A DNA stretch of 64,000 nucleotides from Diplolepis rosae. Lineage: Eukaryota > Arthropoda > Insecta > Hymenoptera > Diplolepididae. A program made the translations under genes and the position numbers. The notes beneath the pieces were generated by a model that made no database searches, was not told the DNA's origin, and saw only the letters and a program-made list of their open reading frames with translations. The stretch is taken from the NCBI GenBank assembly GCA_030998225.1, contig JAPYXD010000677.1, positions 11,221,501-11,285,500 on the forward strand, in the 5' to 3' direction. Positions 10,409 to 23,908 of this stretch are shown one piece after another. Each line of letters starts with the position of its first letter. The stretch's first letter is position 1.

Positions 10409-11642
10409 TTCTATTTACACTCTATAATGACATCAAGGCCCAAATACTAGAAACCTAAATCCCAATAGATATGCTCTTAATTAAAAAAAAAAAATAATAA
10501 GTTATGAACAAGATTCTGCCCTCATAAAATTCTACCAAACATATAAATATTTCTTATAATATATCTTAAAAAATTTTTCATAATGACTCATCAATATAAA
10601 ATAATTTGTAAATTAAGTAATCTCCCAATAATTATTTATAATTATTATCTCCTGTAAGTTGAAAATCACAAAGTGTCATTGGGTGATCAAAAATTCAGAA
10701 ACAGTAGCTATATTTTTATATCAAAAAGACCCTATGATTGGAACAATATATTTTTATAAAATATTCTCAGAATAATTGGCATATTAAATGGAATGGAATA
10801 TACGTGGGGGAAATCATAGTAAACACTGAAATATTAAAAGATGTATAGTTTATCCAATATACTACGATGGTAGATATGTATTTTGTGATAAAATTTTTAT
10901 GAAGGGATTCTTACACGTTTAATAACAAATTGGAAAAATGACGAGGAATCACACTGTGAACACTGGAATCTTAGGGGAAAATTATTTATGAAATAAATAG
11001 ATATATTATTCATATACTCACTTCATATCAAATATTCATAATTGGCAAGATACACAACTCAATAAAATGTATATAATACATTTCTCTTTGGTCAACGATC
11101 AACATGGGAACAAATATAGATATACTGGGATTAATACAAGTAATTATTGAATACCTACTGTCCACGAAAATACATATACGTAAAATTAAGTGGGAAACAA
11201 ACCCCAACTATTAATCGACTGTATCCGATAATTAGTGAAATTATTCAAAATTCTGCTTTACCTCGTTAAAATGTTTTTACATATTTTTTAATGCTTTTTT
11301 CATTTTCTTTTATTATTATTCGCAATTATAGCAGTCGATTTACAGTGGATTAACTAATCATATAAACTGTTTCCAATTGATTGATTACTTTATTGAAAAT
11401 CTAATTGAAACTCGTATCCGAGATATAATACAATACTCAATAAATTTGTAGACCCAGGAAAATTTTCATCGACATACGATCAAAGAAAAAACTTTTTAAA
11501 TTCAAGAAAAATATTCATCGTGATTGAAGATAATTTCTTACTTGTAAAATAAAAAAATGTTTTTTCAAATTTAAAAACTTCATTACTTTGAAGGTATGTC
11601 AAAAAATCTTCCTCTGAATTTCATTTCGTTTATAAAAAATCA
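10409..11642. other. Unassigned intergenic DNA
   Basis: Apart from the 80-bp duplicated block at 11231-11310, nothing gene-like is visible. The sequence is very AT-rich with stops in every frame. Confidence 0.5.
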
Positions 11643-12224
11643 CACGGAGAAAAATATTTGTCAAAAATTATCAAACTATTCGGAAACGCATGATGAATTC
11701 TGAAGCTACGTACTTTTTTCTAATGATTTACCATTTATTAGGATTTCTATTATAAAATACGCTAAATCACCGATTAAAATTCTCATCTAGATGGTAAAAT
11801 AAATTGAATTATTAGAAAAAAGTACGTACATTGTTAGAAATTTTTACCGTAATTTTCCGAAACATGTGACTGGAGTTTTATTCAGTTATAGTTTCGTAAA
11901 ATTAAGATAGAATTTCAGGAAGTAAATTTTTTAGTAAATTTAGGAAAGAATTTTTTCATTTTCAGTTACAGTTTGGTACTTTTAAGATACATTCTATGAA
12001 AATTCAGTTGAGTTTCTTAATATTAAGACAAATTTCACAAAATTTAGTACATTTTTCGCAATTTTAAGACACCTTTACACAAAAACATAAATAGCGTCAA
12101 ATTTCACGTTAACTTTGTAACATAAAAATTTTCAAAATTTACAAAAATTTCTAACAGTATAGCTTTAGAATTATTATGGGTTTCCAAATAGTCAGCTAAT
12201 TTAAAAATATATATTTTCTCCGTG
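11643..12224. repeat. Family E TA-type MITE (copy 3)
   Basis: The termini are CACGGAGAAAAATATTTGTC on the left and ATTTTCTCCGTG on the right, with TA after the right end. The left 200 bp match the intact element at 44403-44766 (ATGATGAATTCTGAAGC, ACGTACTTTTTTCTAAT). This copy is about 220 bp longer, with extra sequence in its right half. Confidence 0.65.
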
Positions 12225-15200
12225 TAGGAATCAAAATACATTATATTTACAAAAGGTATTCGAAATCGAAATTGTAGATTGTACTTCAAACAGAATCAAT
12301 GCAATCCAATATTTCTGATGCAAGTGTTTCTAACAATAAGCGATATTTGGTGTTTTTTTTAATAAAAATTGTGGGTGTAATTTATAGTTATATCTCAGAT
12401 ACGAAAGTCTCAACTCAAAAAGGTTAATATGTAGCTACAAAATAGGAGCATGATTAGAGGCACGAGCTTTAATAATTTTGAAGGTTGAGTGATTGCTCAT
12501 GATTAGGGTGACCATAAGAGGGCTTACAGAGCTTTTTAGGTTAATATTTGATATTAATTTTATCTTGCCTGGTTTATTTGAAGAGGATGCCCTGGTACAG
12601 ACCTCTGTTGTTCCTTTCGCTATGCATTATTCATAAAAGCAACTCTCGTTACATTACGATACCTTATTTTTTTTTCGTTAATTTACACTGTCAATACATA
12701 TATAGGTATTAAAATCCCCTCCCCTAGTTTTTCTTTCTCTCTAAATTTTTTTTTCTACTTTATGCTTTCACAATCTCTAAACTCTGATGCCTGGGAGCCT
12801 AGATGCAATTTCGAGAAATTGCAGTTGGTAAAAGAGCAAATTACGGTCGCCCGCTTTTGTGTTGTCAGAAATATAGAGGAAATTCAAGTTTCAGTGTGAA
12901 AGGCATTTGCGAATTTGAAATCGCATGAACTCCGAAATCATAATTTCATATAGACTTTCTCAAGCGGGAAAATTCCGCAGTTAGGATTATATTCTTAGAG
13001 CTATTATAATTTTATAATAATCAGTAGAAATGTCGGGCTCAAATCGATTTCAACTCTTACATTTGTCATTATTACAGCAAAAAATTGATAAAAAGAAAAA
13101 ATGGGTCAGAAAAATATGATTTGTGAAAGGAAAATAAATATAAGAGAAAAAAGGGAAAATTAATTCACATGGAAATTCTTAAATTTCTTCAGTCGGAATC
13201 TAATTCAGTTTTTTTTATTTTTGAAATAATCATTTAAATTTGAAAAAAACTTAAGTTCGCAATTTCTATAGACTTTTAAAATTATTAACGGATTTTTTCA
13301 AATGAGAAAGCTTTTGAAATACTCAAGTGAATGAGTGTTGTTTATAAAATCAGCAATTTTAATGAAATTAAAGAAACTTCATAAAGAAAAATAATTAAAT
13401 ATACTTTATCTAGCTTATCATAGTTACAGAAAATTTGATATTTTCAATTGAAAAAGAAAAAATAGAAGAAAAATTCAACCGACTGTGGGGCCTGTTTAAA
13501 ATCATATTATTAAATGTCATTACCACTGAATAGTATTTCCAATAAAATAGCTATAGTAAATCTAAGGCAAGGCGATTCTGGTCGTGAAAGTGATTTGTAT
13601 AAGAGCTTTTAATAACAACTTTTCTCGAACTATTCTTCTGCACCAATGAACTGTCGTGTTTTAGGCACAAATGATCTTGAAAATTGCCATTGACCGTCAT
13701 TAATATTAGTATCTACACGTTTATGAGTACGAGGTCATACAAATCGATACAATTCAGTAAAGAAATCACACTCAATGCAGCTAAATGGGCCATACAATAG
13801 TATTTTCTTTACTTCTGAATCCGACATACAAATTAATTGAAATTTTCGCTCATAAACGAGATAATATTTTTTTCAACTCGATTGCATAAGTAACACGTAA
13901 TAAACTAATTTTGTATAAATTAAAAATTAATGTTTTTGCATATTTGTGTAAAAGTATAAAATAGATGAGAGAGAAAAAAATTTTTTTGACACTTAAGTTG
14001 CTGAGATTTCCTTTTGTACATTCTTATTGCAATTTTTTTTACTAAAATTTTAACGACCAAGCTCAGTAAGAATACAGAGTAAATAATTTTGTATGAAAAG
14101 AAATAGTCTTATTTTGCAGATTCTTTTTTCATGTGAAAATGCTTTATTAGATATTTATTTACCTCTTAATGTAATTTTCAAGAGATCTTTTAATTATTCT
14201 TGTCGAAATGTGTTTTCATCGAATACTTAATTAGAATTCTGCGTCATTCTAATAAAAATCATGTCATATGTAAATACCTGTGCCTTTTCATTATTCAAAT
14301 TTGTTACTTTCAGTTTTATTTATACATTTGCAATTAACCTTCAGATGATTCCAATAATTTATGCGGAGTGGTGCACATTTTGGAACTCAAATTACTCTAG
14401 CGTTAACATGCATAATTAAATCTGCAACACACTGTGAATAATAATATGACCCACGCAAAGTTATGAGTCAGATCCTAATTTCAGGAGTTTTCACAGCATG
14501 AATTCAGAGGTAAATTTTAATTTCCTTTGCACAGTTTCCAGAAAGCACAATAATAAATAGTAGCTCTTGTTGAATATTAAATTTGGAATATCATTGGGTA
14601 TTTATAAAGAGAAAAGGAAATTTTTTCATGAATCGCGGTTTTTAAAACTCTTAACCCAGAATTCCGTCAGCGTTTCATTCCTCGAAGCATAAATTTTAAG
14701 GAATCGAAAGTCATAACGAGCTTCTAGTTCTAGCATTTTAATTAAATTGCCACCTTGCAAATTGGTTCTTTGAATGTGTATGAAGCAAAGACCTTTATGC
14801 AAACCTCAGTGCAAAACCGAGGTAAAAGCACGCGTTCGTCTCCTGACAAGTGTTTCGGTCATCTTATTACTCACAATTAGCCTAGAATCAAAGAAGCAGA
14901 TGAGTCTATCTCCGGATGGTAATTAAAAATTACCATTTCAAGAATTAGTATGTGTGAAAATATTTGAATGATAAAAGGAGTGTCCGATTCTGATTTTCTG
15001 GTCTTTAAATTTTCATTAGACATAAAAGTCTTCATTTTTTCTACACTTTAATTTTATGAATTATTATTTAAGAAATTAGAATATGTAAATATAAATGGAA
15101 ATCTGGCATTTTTTATAATGCGACTGCAAGAATATAAGTGTATCTGTGAGTCATTATGCCCTTGTTATTTAACACCAACTTCGCTAATAATATATGACGT

Positions 15201-16893
15201 AAGCACCCTGGAAGCGAGCATTAAATTCATCGCGTAATTAATGTTTGGAGAATAATGAATAGTGATGTTAATTAACCAGCATTGAGAAGACTTTGAAAGC
15301 CGCCTTTCTCAGAAGAGATGAAATGCAATTCCTGATATTGTGTTTTTCGACCCAAAAATCCATTCGATTCCGCTATACTCGAATAATTAAACAAGCAATT
15401 GATGAATTTTCTTTGTCATTTCAAAAAACTTGGAAGAAATCATTGTTTCGGTTACCTAATATAAAATACACGTTTTAAATTATGAGCGAAATTCCAAAAT
15501 GACGTCCTTATCACTTTATTAATTATAAGCATTAATAAAAATGTTTATAGGCATTATAACAACTATGTACTTAACAGATCCGATATTCACATTTTTAATC
15601 GAAAAAATAATTACATTTCACATGAAAAAAGAATTATTGCAAATGATATTGAATTGCTCTAATTATTATTGCTCTAAAAAAGCACTTTTGAAAAATGCAT
15701 AACAATCATTGAGTTTATTACTTATTACTTGGATTCATTTTATCGAAACTGAACTTCTGAGAGTTCTGAGAGAGTTTTCTGTTAAAACTATAAAGGTTAC
15801 CAGCTGCGGAGAAATATTTTCACTCCTCACAATATCACTCAACCACATGCAAACCGTGCCTCGTATCTTAATCATTGGTGTCTGTTCATTTTTATCTTTT
15901 ATCTGTTTACACATAAAAACTTTGAAAGTTTAAATTTAACCCTCCAAATGGAAATTTAATCATTTAATTTAATTCGTTGAATTAATTTTCTTTTCTTGTG
16001 ATTCGAAGGCCTTGGGTTTTATTTTATTAATTTTATGACAGAATTAGATATACTTTTGCAGACATTCTTGCAATAATAAACAAAAACTGCAATAAAAGAA
16101 CTAATGAAAAAGTTTTTGAATCTCAGTATATTCCATAAAAATCGAGCAGAATTCCCTGGCGCAGGAAATATGGATCGTTAAAATATATTTTGTGCGAACT
16201 AAGATTTTGAGACTTGACACTCTTTCTAAAACATTTAAACAATAACTGTGGATGATTGTAGATTTTTGACACTTTTTATAATTTTCGACTGACTGGTGAA
16301 TTTAATAAAAAATAATAATGCATTCAAAGTGGCCTAGCAATCTCGATAAACACTTTGGGCATTAACTTGTAAACATTCTAAAAAATCTGATAATTTTATC
16401 ACATTGGAAATAAACGTTAACTGTTTTTCAAATTTTGAGGAATTACAAAACTTCAAACTAGACCACCTTAAATGCACTTGTTAATGATGAGAAACAAAAC
16501 TTATGACTCACGTTATATATTTGAATGAACGCCATTTTTTTCACTCACACAATTTTTATAAATTATGACGAAAATCTTTCTGTGGTATTAATAGGATATT
16601 TCCATTTTATGATATCCTCTCAGAACATTTTTGAGCAGCTCTCTCAAAATTAATATTTAATATAAAAGTATTGTGCAAACACATTTTGTGCATCAGTCAC
16701 TCTTTTGATCTTGACTTGATAAAAAAATAATTAAATATAAGTTAAAGCATCTTTGGCACATTTGTTCTTAACAATCTTAAACATCTCTGGAATAATCAAC
16801 TCGGGAAATTTTCCCTTGAATACAATTATAACTTTGTGCATCAATTTTTCTTTTTTAACGAATAAACAACAGTTTTACGTGAAAATTAGGCTA
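12225..16893. other. Repeat-poor intergenic DNA with no supported gene
   Basis: This 4.7-kb stretch lacks the foldback elements that crowd the rest of the window. Open frames are short (up to about 75 codons near 15709), have no recognisable family and no convincing splice partners. Its repeat-poor character could mean old unique DNA or cis-regulatory content; the sequence does not decide. Confidence 0.5.
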
Positions 16894-17139
16894 CACTGTT
16901 AAAAATATTTTATTTCTAAATCGTTTAAAGGTTGGAGCAAAATTAATGATTTGTCTGAGTTTCTGTAAAATGAGAATAAAATGAGATTATCTCTACCAAT
17001 TTTATTTATTGGATTATTAAATTTTCTGCATGTTTTTATTTTAAGTCACAATTTAGAATATGCGACTCAATCAAGTGTTTACGATAAATTTAATCAATTT
17101 AGTATACAAAATTCAATAACTTGCAAGGTTTTAACAGTG
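16894..17139. repeat. TA-flanked MITE with CACTGTTAAAA termini
   Basis: This 246-bp element has terminal inverted repeats CACTGTTAAAA and TTTTAACAGTG, each flanked by TA (16892-16893 and 17140-17141). Such ends are common in Tc1/mariner-type non-autonomous elements. Confidence 0.7.
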
Positions 17140-17545
17140 TAGCAATTTAATCACGTTGGATATTTTAGCAAATATATTTTTGTTCAAAAATGTTTTTCCC
17201 TATATGTGACAATAGTATTGTGCAATTTCCACCGCTTTTCTCCTTCCTCTCATTCTTATCACGTGTCTTTTTTAATTTACAGAAATACCTCTAGGTATAT
17301 TTCAACTTTAAGTATCGTGCACAAGACCTCTGAGAAAAAAATCACAAACTGCAAGTGCCTAAGAGGTTTATGGAATGTTTTAAGTATTTCCATACTAAGA
17401 GCTTGGGAATACAATTGCACATTTTATTGCAAATTTGTTCCTAATTCTGGAAATTTTCAATTTCTTTCTTAATCTTTATGATCGAAATTCCGGGTTCTCT
17501 TTTCCATGTTACATTTGTTTAAATTCTTTGCATTAATATTGACAT

Positions 17546-18164
17546 TTAAGGTAGTTACTCTGCTGAAAAATAGATCCCGAGAAAAAATATTTAATTGTTT
17601 TTTCAGTAATTTCAATATTATTATTGGTGAGATCGTTCGGAAGAGAAAAGATTTCTTTTGATTAAAAACTTATGAACTTTCGAAAATTGTTTATTTAAAA
17701 GATTGTACTATCAAATGAACTTTTAGTGATATCGATATATATAAACACCAATTTTTCAAAAATGATAAGATTTTGATAAATGAAAGATTATTTTTTTGAG
17801 AAAATTTTTCATAGCTTGATAATATTCAATTTTTGAAAATAAATTTTTTATTTCTGAAATCATAGAAAAATCATATTTTGAGATAAAATATTTTAACGAA
17901 TAATTATATTTGAGATTATTTCATTTTTGTTGAACAATTAGACCTGGTAATATTGTGAAAAAACTTCTTCCTGAAAAAACAAATTCTTATTTACTTAAAT
18001 CTCATCAAGCTTGAAAAATGTATGTTTAGCAATATTAATAAAAATGTAATCAAAAATTTAAATAAATAGTTCCTGTATCTTTAAGTTTTATTATAATATC
18101 ATTTATAATAATATTGCATTCCAGAAAGTATAATTAAGTATATTTCATCGAGCAGCTACTTTAA
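17546..18164. repeat. Family B-like TTAA foldback element (copy 4, diverged)
   Basis: It starts TTAAGGTAGTTACTCTGC and ends GAGCAGCTACTTTAA. The internal foldback is readable at CAATATTATTATTGGTGAG and AATATCATTTATAATAATATTG. Its right TTAA (18161-18164) is shared with the next element. Confidence 0.7.
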
Positions 18165-18359
18165 GGCCATGTATGACTTATCCGATCCCTACCTTACCGA
18201 CACTTTTTTTATCTTTCGCATTCCCACATTAATTGAGAAACGTTCATTTGCGCCTAAATATTTATAATTATAAAAAAATAAAAAAATATTTTTAAAAATG
18301 CGAAGGACGAAAAAAAGTGTCGATAAAGTAGGAATCGAATAAGTCATAAATGGCCTTAA
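18161..18359. repeat. Family D TTAA foldback MITE (copy 4, short)
   Basis: This 199-bp element starts TTAAGGCCATGTATGACTTA and ends TAAGTCATAAATGGCCTTAA. It lacks part of the central section found in the 339-bp copy at 22627. Confidence 0.8.
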
Positions 18360-19414
18360 TCAGTTTCAAATTTTGATCCCTATTATAGAAAAAAATAAAT
18401 AATATAAAAAGACTCTATTTCGGGAAAAGTTCTTCTGTTAAATGACTAATTTTGAATCTTCACATTAAAGTAATATTTTATACCTGGAGTGATATTTTTA
18501 CTTCTTATTCTTTTAAATAATGTATACAGTTTATGTACAAGTCGTTTATACAGGACTGCATTTGTACCTTGCAGTATACAATATGATCTTGAAGCAAATT
18601 TCACTTTTGGCACTGGTATTATAAAACAGAAAGAAAATTCTTTAACAAGCGAGTAGAGACAAGTTCGAGCTGAAGAAAAACTGCCCGTAGATTCAAATTT
18701 TTATCATAAAGTTAAAAGTTAGTTTATTTTTTTCATTATCTTTTTCTTTCCTTAGGCCCATCTATTTAGATTTATGCATGTACTTAAATGAAAATCTGGA
18801 TGTTTTATTCATCTCAAATCTGTAACTGGTGCTTTAATTAATAAGTTACTCCTATCTCCTTAAAAGCTACTTTTAAGTCTTGATTTAATCTTTTCGATAT
18901 TTTACTTCGAATGCTAGCGCACACAAAAACGGAAATGTTTCTCTCAGTCACAAGCCACTTTTGAATTTCGTTTTGTTAATCAAAATATCTTAAATTTAAC
19001 AAGTCATATTGAGACACATTTTGTCAATCTTAAATAACAATTTTTCAAAAATCGCCACTTAAGCTACTAAAAAATTACTGAAGAGGTAATTTTCTAAAGA
19101 GAACACGAGTGTTCAATTTTCTTGTAATTTGTGTAGTAATTTGAAACGGAAACATGAAAAAATAAATCCAACTCCAATATTTGGTAACATGAGCTCATTT
19201 CGAAATATTTTCTATCTTTAAAATTAAAATTTGCCTTTTGCGGATGGGCGTTTCGTAGATTTATGTTTGATCTTAGATTGGAATACTGAATCAAGTATTT
19301 ATAAATTTTTTATATTGAATTTGAATTTAGAACTGATATAAAAAACTAATAAAAAGTCACCTTAAAATATATTACATTTTAAAACTCCCCGTCCACGAAA
19401 GGTTGAAAAGCAAA
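18360..19414. other. Unassigned intergenic DNA
   Basis: Nothing gene-like or clearly repetitive was seen in this stretch. Confidence 0.5.
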
Positions 19415-19570
19415 ATTAGAATCGAGGGCTTAATCAATGCTGAATTCAACTTTAATTTATTTTAATACGTTTCAAATTGGTTTGAATTCACTCTTATCAT
19501 GACAAACTCTCCTATAATTCAGAATCCGAGCCTGCATAAAATTGACAAGTGATTAAGTCCTCGATTAGAA
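19415..19570. repeat. Small inverted-repeat element
   Basis: The left arm TTAGAATCGAGGGCTTAATCA is the near reverse complement of the right arm TGATTAAGTCCTCGATTAGA, separated by about 115 bp. It is probably a small MITE remnant. Confidence 0.55.
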
Positions 19571-19659
19571 AATGAAAATAATAAAAGCTACTGCCAATCT
19601 AGGAAAATAAAATTTCCACCATTTCTCAATAATTCGACATAATCACTTGAATAATAGTA

Positions 19660-20090
19660 ATTTTATTAGTGAACGTTATCTCGTCTGTGAATGTGAGAAC
19701 GAAATTGATACTTTTGATGAGACGATTGTGCTTGTTCAAATCGGCAGAAACAGTAGAAATTAGGCATTGTGACCATCACATTGCGACGACGAGTGCCGAA
19801 CGAGCGAATCACGTGAATGAGGTATATCAACTGTATACGAGGTAAACGTGCAACGACAGAGGTTATGATAACAAAAAGAGAATAAATTACGAGGGAGGTC
19901 GAGGCCGGACGTAAAGCGCCCGATCGCAAGCATAGCGCATGATATTACTTCCGGTCACGTGGAAATACGTCGGAACTGAACGGACCGGAAGCGATGAACG
20001 AGATTATTTCAAAGGTAGCATGAGCGCGGGTAGAATTTATTGCGGAGGTCATGTGACTATCTAGCTAAAATGGAAGACATGGAAATGGTC
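19660..20090. promoter_or_regulatory. CpG-rich putative promoter or enhancer
   Basis: In otherwise CpG-poor DNA this patch holds many CG dinucleotides. Between about 19945 and 20060 it has ACTTCCGGTCACGTG (an ETS-type CCGGAAG site abutting a CACGTG E-box), TACGTCG (CRE-like), a second CCGGAAG, and TCATGTGAC. Clusters of ETS, E-box and CRE-like motifs are typical of broadly active promoters. A 26-codon frame opening ATGGAAGACATGG follows at 20069, with a hydrophobic core, but no continuing exon was identified. Direction and target gene are unknown; it lies 6 kb beyond the Shal stop codon. Confidence 0.35.
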
Positions 20091-22022
20091 AGGGTTGTTA
20101 AATTTCTCCTAGTTTTTTTATTTTCTTCCTCTTCCGGTTCTAATAGCTAACGACATCACACAGAAAACGCAGCTGCGTCATTTATTTGGCTCAAATCCCA
20201 ATTTTCACACCACAAAATACTAGAATAAATACTAAGAAAAACCAAATAAAATATATAAATAAAATGTAAAAATTCCAACAAAAGGTATAATTAGGGCTTT
20301 CTTCCAATTAATAAGATTCAGCAGACTATATTGCATTTGTTTATACACCTTCATATTTAATTATTGACTTTTATTTCCATAAGAATAATTAAATTCCTTA
20401 AAATTTGTCAAAGAAAAATTTAATTATTGATATTTAATAGATCTGTTTCAATTCATTTTTATAAAAGAGTAGACTTTTAATGTGAAAATAAATCTTGGTG
20501 CTTTTAGCAAATTAAGGAAATGTGATGGTTTCAAGTGGTGAAAATTCTGTTTTAACGCGAACCGGAAAACTTTTTAATTTTATCGCACAGCATTTTTACC
20601 CTCAAAATTGAAACACAGTCACTATTTCCGAAACCTATTAATCATCAATCAATATGAGGTTCACTCAATCAGAAAAAATTGCTTTTAAACAGATAATGGA
20701 TGTTGTAGAAACCGAAATCACATTCAAGATAATATATTTTTAAAAGATATGTGAACATATGTGTGACTATATGTCGACCAATATTTTTTTGATAAATACA
20801 TTACTCAATACTGACTCATTAAAAATGATAATTATACTTTCAGTTTTACAGAATTTTCAATACGGTCTGTTCATTTTTAATAGAACAGTCTACTTAAAAG
20901 ATGCACGATGTTATAATTGTACTCGATTTCTAATTTGATTTCGTAATAAACCTTTCATTACTAAGAGAAATCGATTCAGAAGATTTTTTGCTAATAAGAT
21001 TCCTAGCTAAGACTACGATACTGATTTAGAATTTTTTTACTAATTCGACGATATAGGCTTGGATAATGCTTTTTCGATTAATCTCCTTTCATTTTCGCGC
21101 AGGGAGAAAGCGTCTATCCTATTTTTTATCTCGAAAGTCTCAATTACGGAAAAGTGAATGTCATTCGATCTATACATAATATAATATAAGATTAGACTAA
21201 TCACTTTTATTTATTTGCAAGTTTGAATCCTAAAATCGTTGAACTTGCGACAGTCAATTAGTCATTTTTTAATGAGACACATGCATCTGTACATTTATTT
21301 TACCCTGTCATACAAACGAGTCGTCAGTATTTACACAATTTTGTAATTTAAATAAATTCGAGATAAGGTGAAGATAAATTTCAACAGATTGGGATAAATT
21401 TAAGAAACACAATCTGATTTAACTTAATTTGAGATTAATTAGAGGTGAATTCAAGGAAATGCAACTGAATTTACTTTAATGCGAATACATTACAATACTC
21501 CGAGAAAAATTAAATATGAAATTTGTTCAAATGAATTTAAAATGAAATTAAGATGAAATCGAGATGAATTAAAGCGAATCAAGAGGAATTTCAGGAAAAA
21601 CTACCGACTTCAATTTCAATGAGATAATTTAAAAAAAAACTGAAGTAATACAAATAATTGTTTGAAAAATGAACACCTAAAATGACAAGTGCTTAACCTC
21701 TGGAGTGGATCATTGTTATAAAATATTATTACACTTAAAACTTCTACAAATTGAAGAATTATTTAGTTCGCAGAGTCTAAAAAATATTTATACTACCGCC
21801 TTCAGTAGTGAAAGTATGCGTATGTTTAGCCAGTAGAAAAATCCGTCTTCTGTCTCATTGAAGGAGTTTCCCTTAAACTTCGAGTTTCGCCAAATAAAAC
21901 TTATATCACTAGGCGGAGTTTTATTTACAACCGTGTTCCCACGAGTAAAAATATATCAGAATTAAACAGACAGTGTTTGATATATTTATCTAGCAAATAA
22001 TTATCATTCCATTATAAATAAA
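20091..22022. other. Unassigned intergenic DNA
   Basis: No gene is supported. From about 21350 to 21600 the plus strand is purine-rich with irregular GATGAAAT/GAATTT words, which looks like decayed low-complexity sequence. Confidence 0.45.
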
Positions 22023-22352
22023 CTAAAGACATATATCACTTATCGATTGCTGCATTATCGACATTATTTTACCTATCAACTCATATCCAAGTGAAATGAG
22101 AAATCGAGGTAATAAGTGAAATTAAATAAAAAGCACCATGAAAGATCTTTTAACTCCTGAAAGTTAATAATTATTAAAAAATCTCAGAAATAAATTGGAT
22201 TATTATTATAAATTTAATAAACATGTAGGAGCTGAACACCTTCCCTGGTGATTTTTATTCAATTGTATGGATTTAAATAAATTTCATGAATTTGAGTTTA
22301 TGGGCAAAAAATATCGGTAACATAGGAATCTATAGAGGATACGTGTCTTTAA
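22023..22352. repeat. Family D-like TTAA foldback element (copy 7)
   Basis: It starts CTAAAGACATATATCACTTA and ends with GGATACGTGTCTTTAA; the left TTAA is mutated to CTAA. Internal arms resemble other family D copies (ATCGATTGCTGCATTATCGAC and ATCGGTAACATAGGAATC). The right TTAA (22349-22352) is shared with the next element. Confidence 0.6.
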
Positions 22353-22630
22353 GGGCGTGGAGTAAGTGGGTCACATGATCAAAAAAAGAATTTCAGTTAC
22401 CTCGAACGTTTTTTTAACAATATTGGATATTTTTGGATGAATCTTCAGGACATGATAAAGAAGATATTAACAGGCTCCCTGAATCTGAATCAGTTAGAAT
22501 CCTTAATAATTCTAAGCAGTGACGGAGTTCTTGCTTCACAATCATTCACTTTTGACTGATTAAAAACATTCTTAACTGATTTAGATTTAGAGATGAGGAT
22601 CGTAGACTTTTATTGGTTTTGACGTATTAA
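22349..22630. repeat. TTAA element, family H (copy 1)
   Basis: The left end TTAAGGGCGTGGAGTAAGTG with GGTCACATGATC matches the mirrored right end of the copy at 23909-24653. The interior contains CTGAATCTGAATCAGTTAG, shared with 35160-35190. The right end has only the TTAA, shared with the following family D element. Confidence 0.55.
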
Positions 22631-22965
22631 GGCCATGTATGACTTATCCAATCCCTACCTTACCGACAGTTTTTCTCCTTCGCATGTTCACACTGATTGA
22701 GATATCAAGTCGAAACTTTGAGTAATTAACTAAAAAGCAGTAAGGAACGTTTATTTGATCCTAAATTTTTATAATTATAAAAAACATGTTTCCAAAAATA
22801 AATTTGTTTACAATTATGAATATTTAGGAGCAGATAAACGTTCCTTAGTACTTTTTACCTAATTACTCAAAGTTTCAACTTGAGAGTTCAATTAATGTAT
22901 AAATACGAAGGACGAAAAAAAAGTGTTGATAATGTAGGGATAGGATAAGTCATACATGGCCTTAA
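22627..22965. repeat. Family D TTAA foldback MITE (copy 3, best preserved)
   Basis: This 339-bp element begins TTAAGGCCATGTATGACTTA and ends TAAGTCATACATGGCCTTAA. Arms share ACCGACA(C/G)TTTTT, GAAACTTTGAGTAATTA and AAGGAACGTTTAT with their complements. It is the reference for reading the interrupted copies elsewhere in the window. Confidence 0.9.
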
Positions 22966-23010
22966 AACAATAAATTGCTGTTTTACAAGCATTCGAATTT
23001 TTTTAATCAT

Positions 23011-23902
23011 TTAAGGTACTAGTACACTTTAGAATTTTGAAAAAATCGATTTCGTTTTTTTTGCATTTTTCAACTCCTTAGACCTTTAAATATCTTCTCC
23101 TAAAATATTTTCAAAAAATTCAAACTCTTAACACCATGAAATAATATCAATACGTGAAGTCCAAAGACGAAGAGCGGATTTTATTGGCTGAAAAAGCGAC
23201 AAACGCGTCTACTAAAGAAGGCCGTTTGGCCCAAAAAGAGGCCAACAGTGGCCTGTTGCCGTATGGTTCAGGAATAGCCGATTAATTTATTGTGAGTATT
23301 AGAACTTGATTTTTTTGAAAATATTCAATAAAAAGTACTAGTCAAAACTTTAAACGCGTTTTTCTCGAAATGACTTTTTTTCAAATGGCTGACAGATGAT
23401 CTCCGGAACTACTGAACCGATTTTCAAAAACCTTGCTGGGTTTTGTTTATTGATATGTCCTGTATGACAATTTACCGCAATTAAGCCAAAAAATACAAAT
23501 TTAATATTTTATTGACCCAAAAAACAGCGGAAAAATAGGCCATTTTTTCAATGAATGTTTCAAACGTCCGCCATTTTTTTTCTTGATTTTTTTAAAAATG
23601 TGGTGAATTGTCACGTAAGCAACCTTCCTTTTAGAGAAACCATTTCATTTTTTTGTTTCAGAATTGCCGATCCAGAGATAAACTGTCGGCCATGCGTCAA
23701 ATTTTTTTTTTGATGTTCGATTTTGGCGCTCCCTGGATTTGGGCCATAAAACAAAAATTTTAAATAAAAATTTGTTTGTACTCCACAAACATGTATTTAC
23801 ATGATAAAAAAAGTTTCATATAAATATATATCAATGAGACTGAGAAAAAAATTATTCAAAATTGCCTTATTTTTAGCCTTCTAAAGTGTACTAGTACCTT
23901 AA
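23011..23902. repeat. 892-bp TTAA-flanked element with 24-bp perfect ends, family K
   Basis: It starts TTAAGGTACTAGTACACTTT and ends AAAGTGTACTAGTACCTTAA, a perfect terminal inverted repeat. Unlike most neighbours the interior is not a simple foldback: it carries 800 bp of apparently unique sequence, including a GC-richer patch at 23155-23290. No frame longer than about 60 codons is open, so no transposase is recognised. It may be a deletion derivative of an autonomous TTAA element. Confidence 0.75.
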
Positions 23903-23908
23903 AACAGA

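Noticed and set aside
19666..19929. 87-codon minus-strand frame in the CpG-rich patch
   Set aside because: It is open mainly because of GC-rich composition; no homologue or exon structure could be supported.
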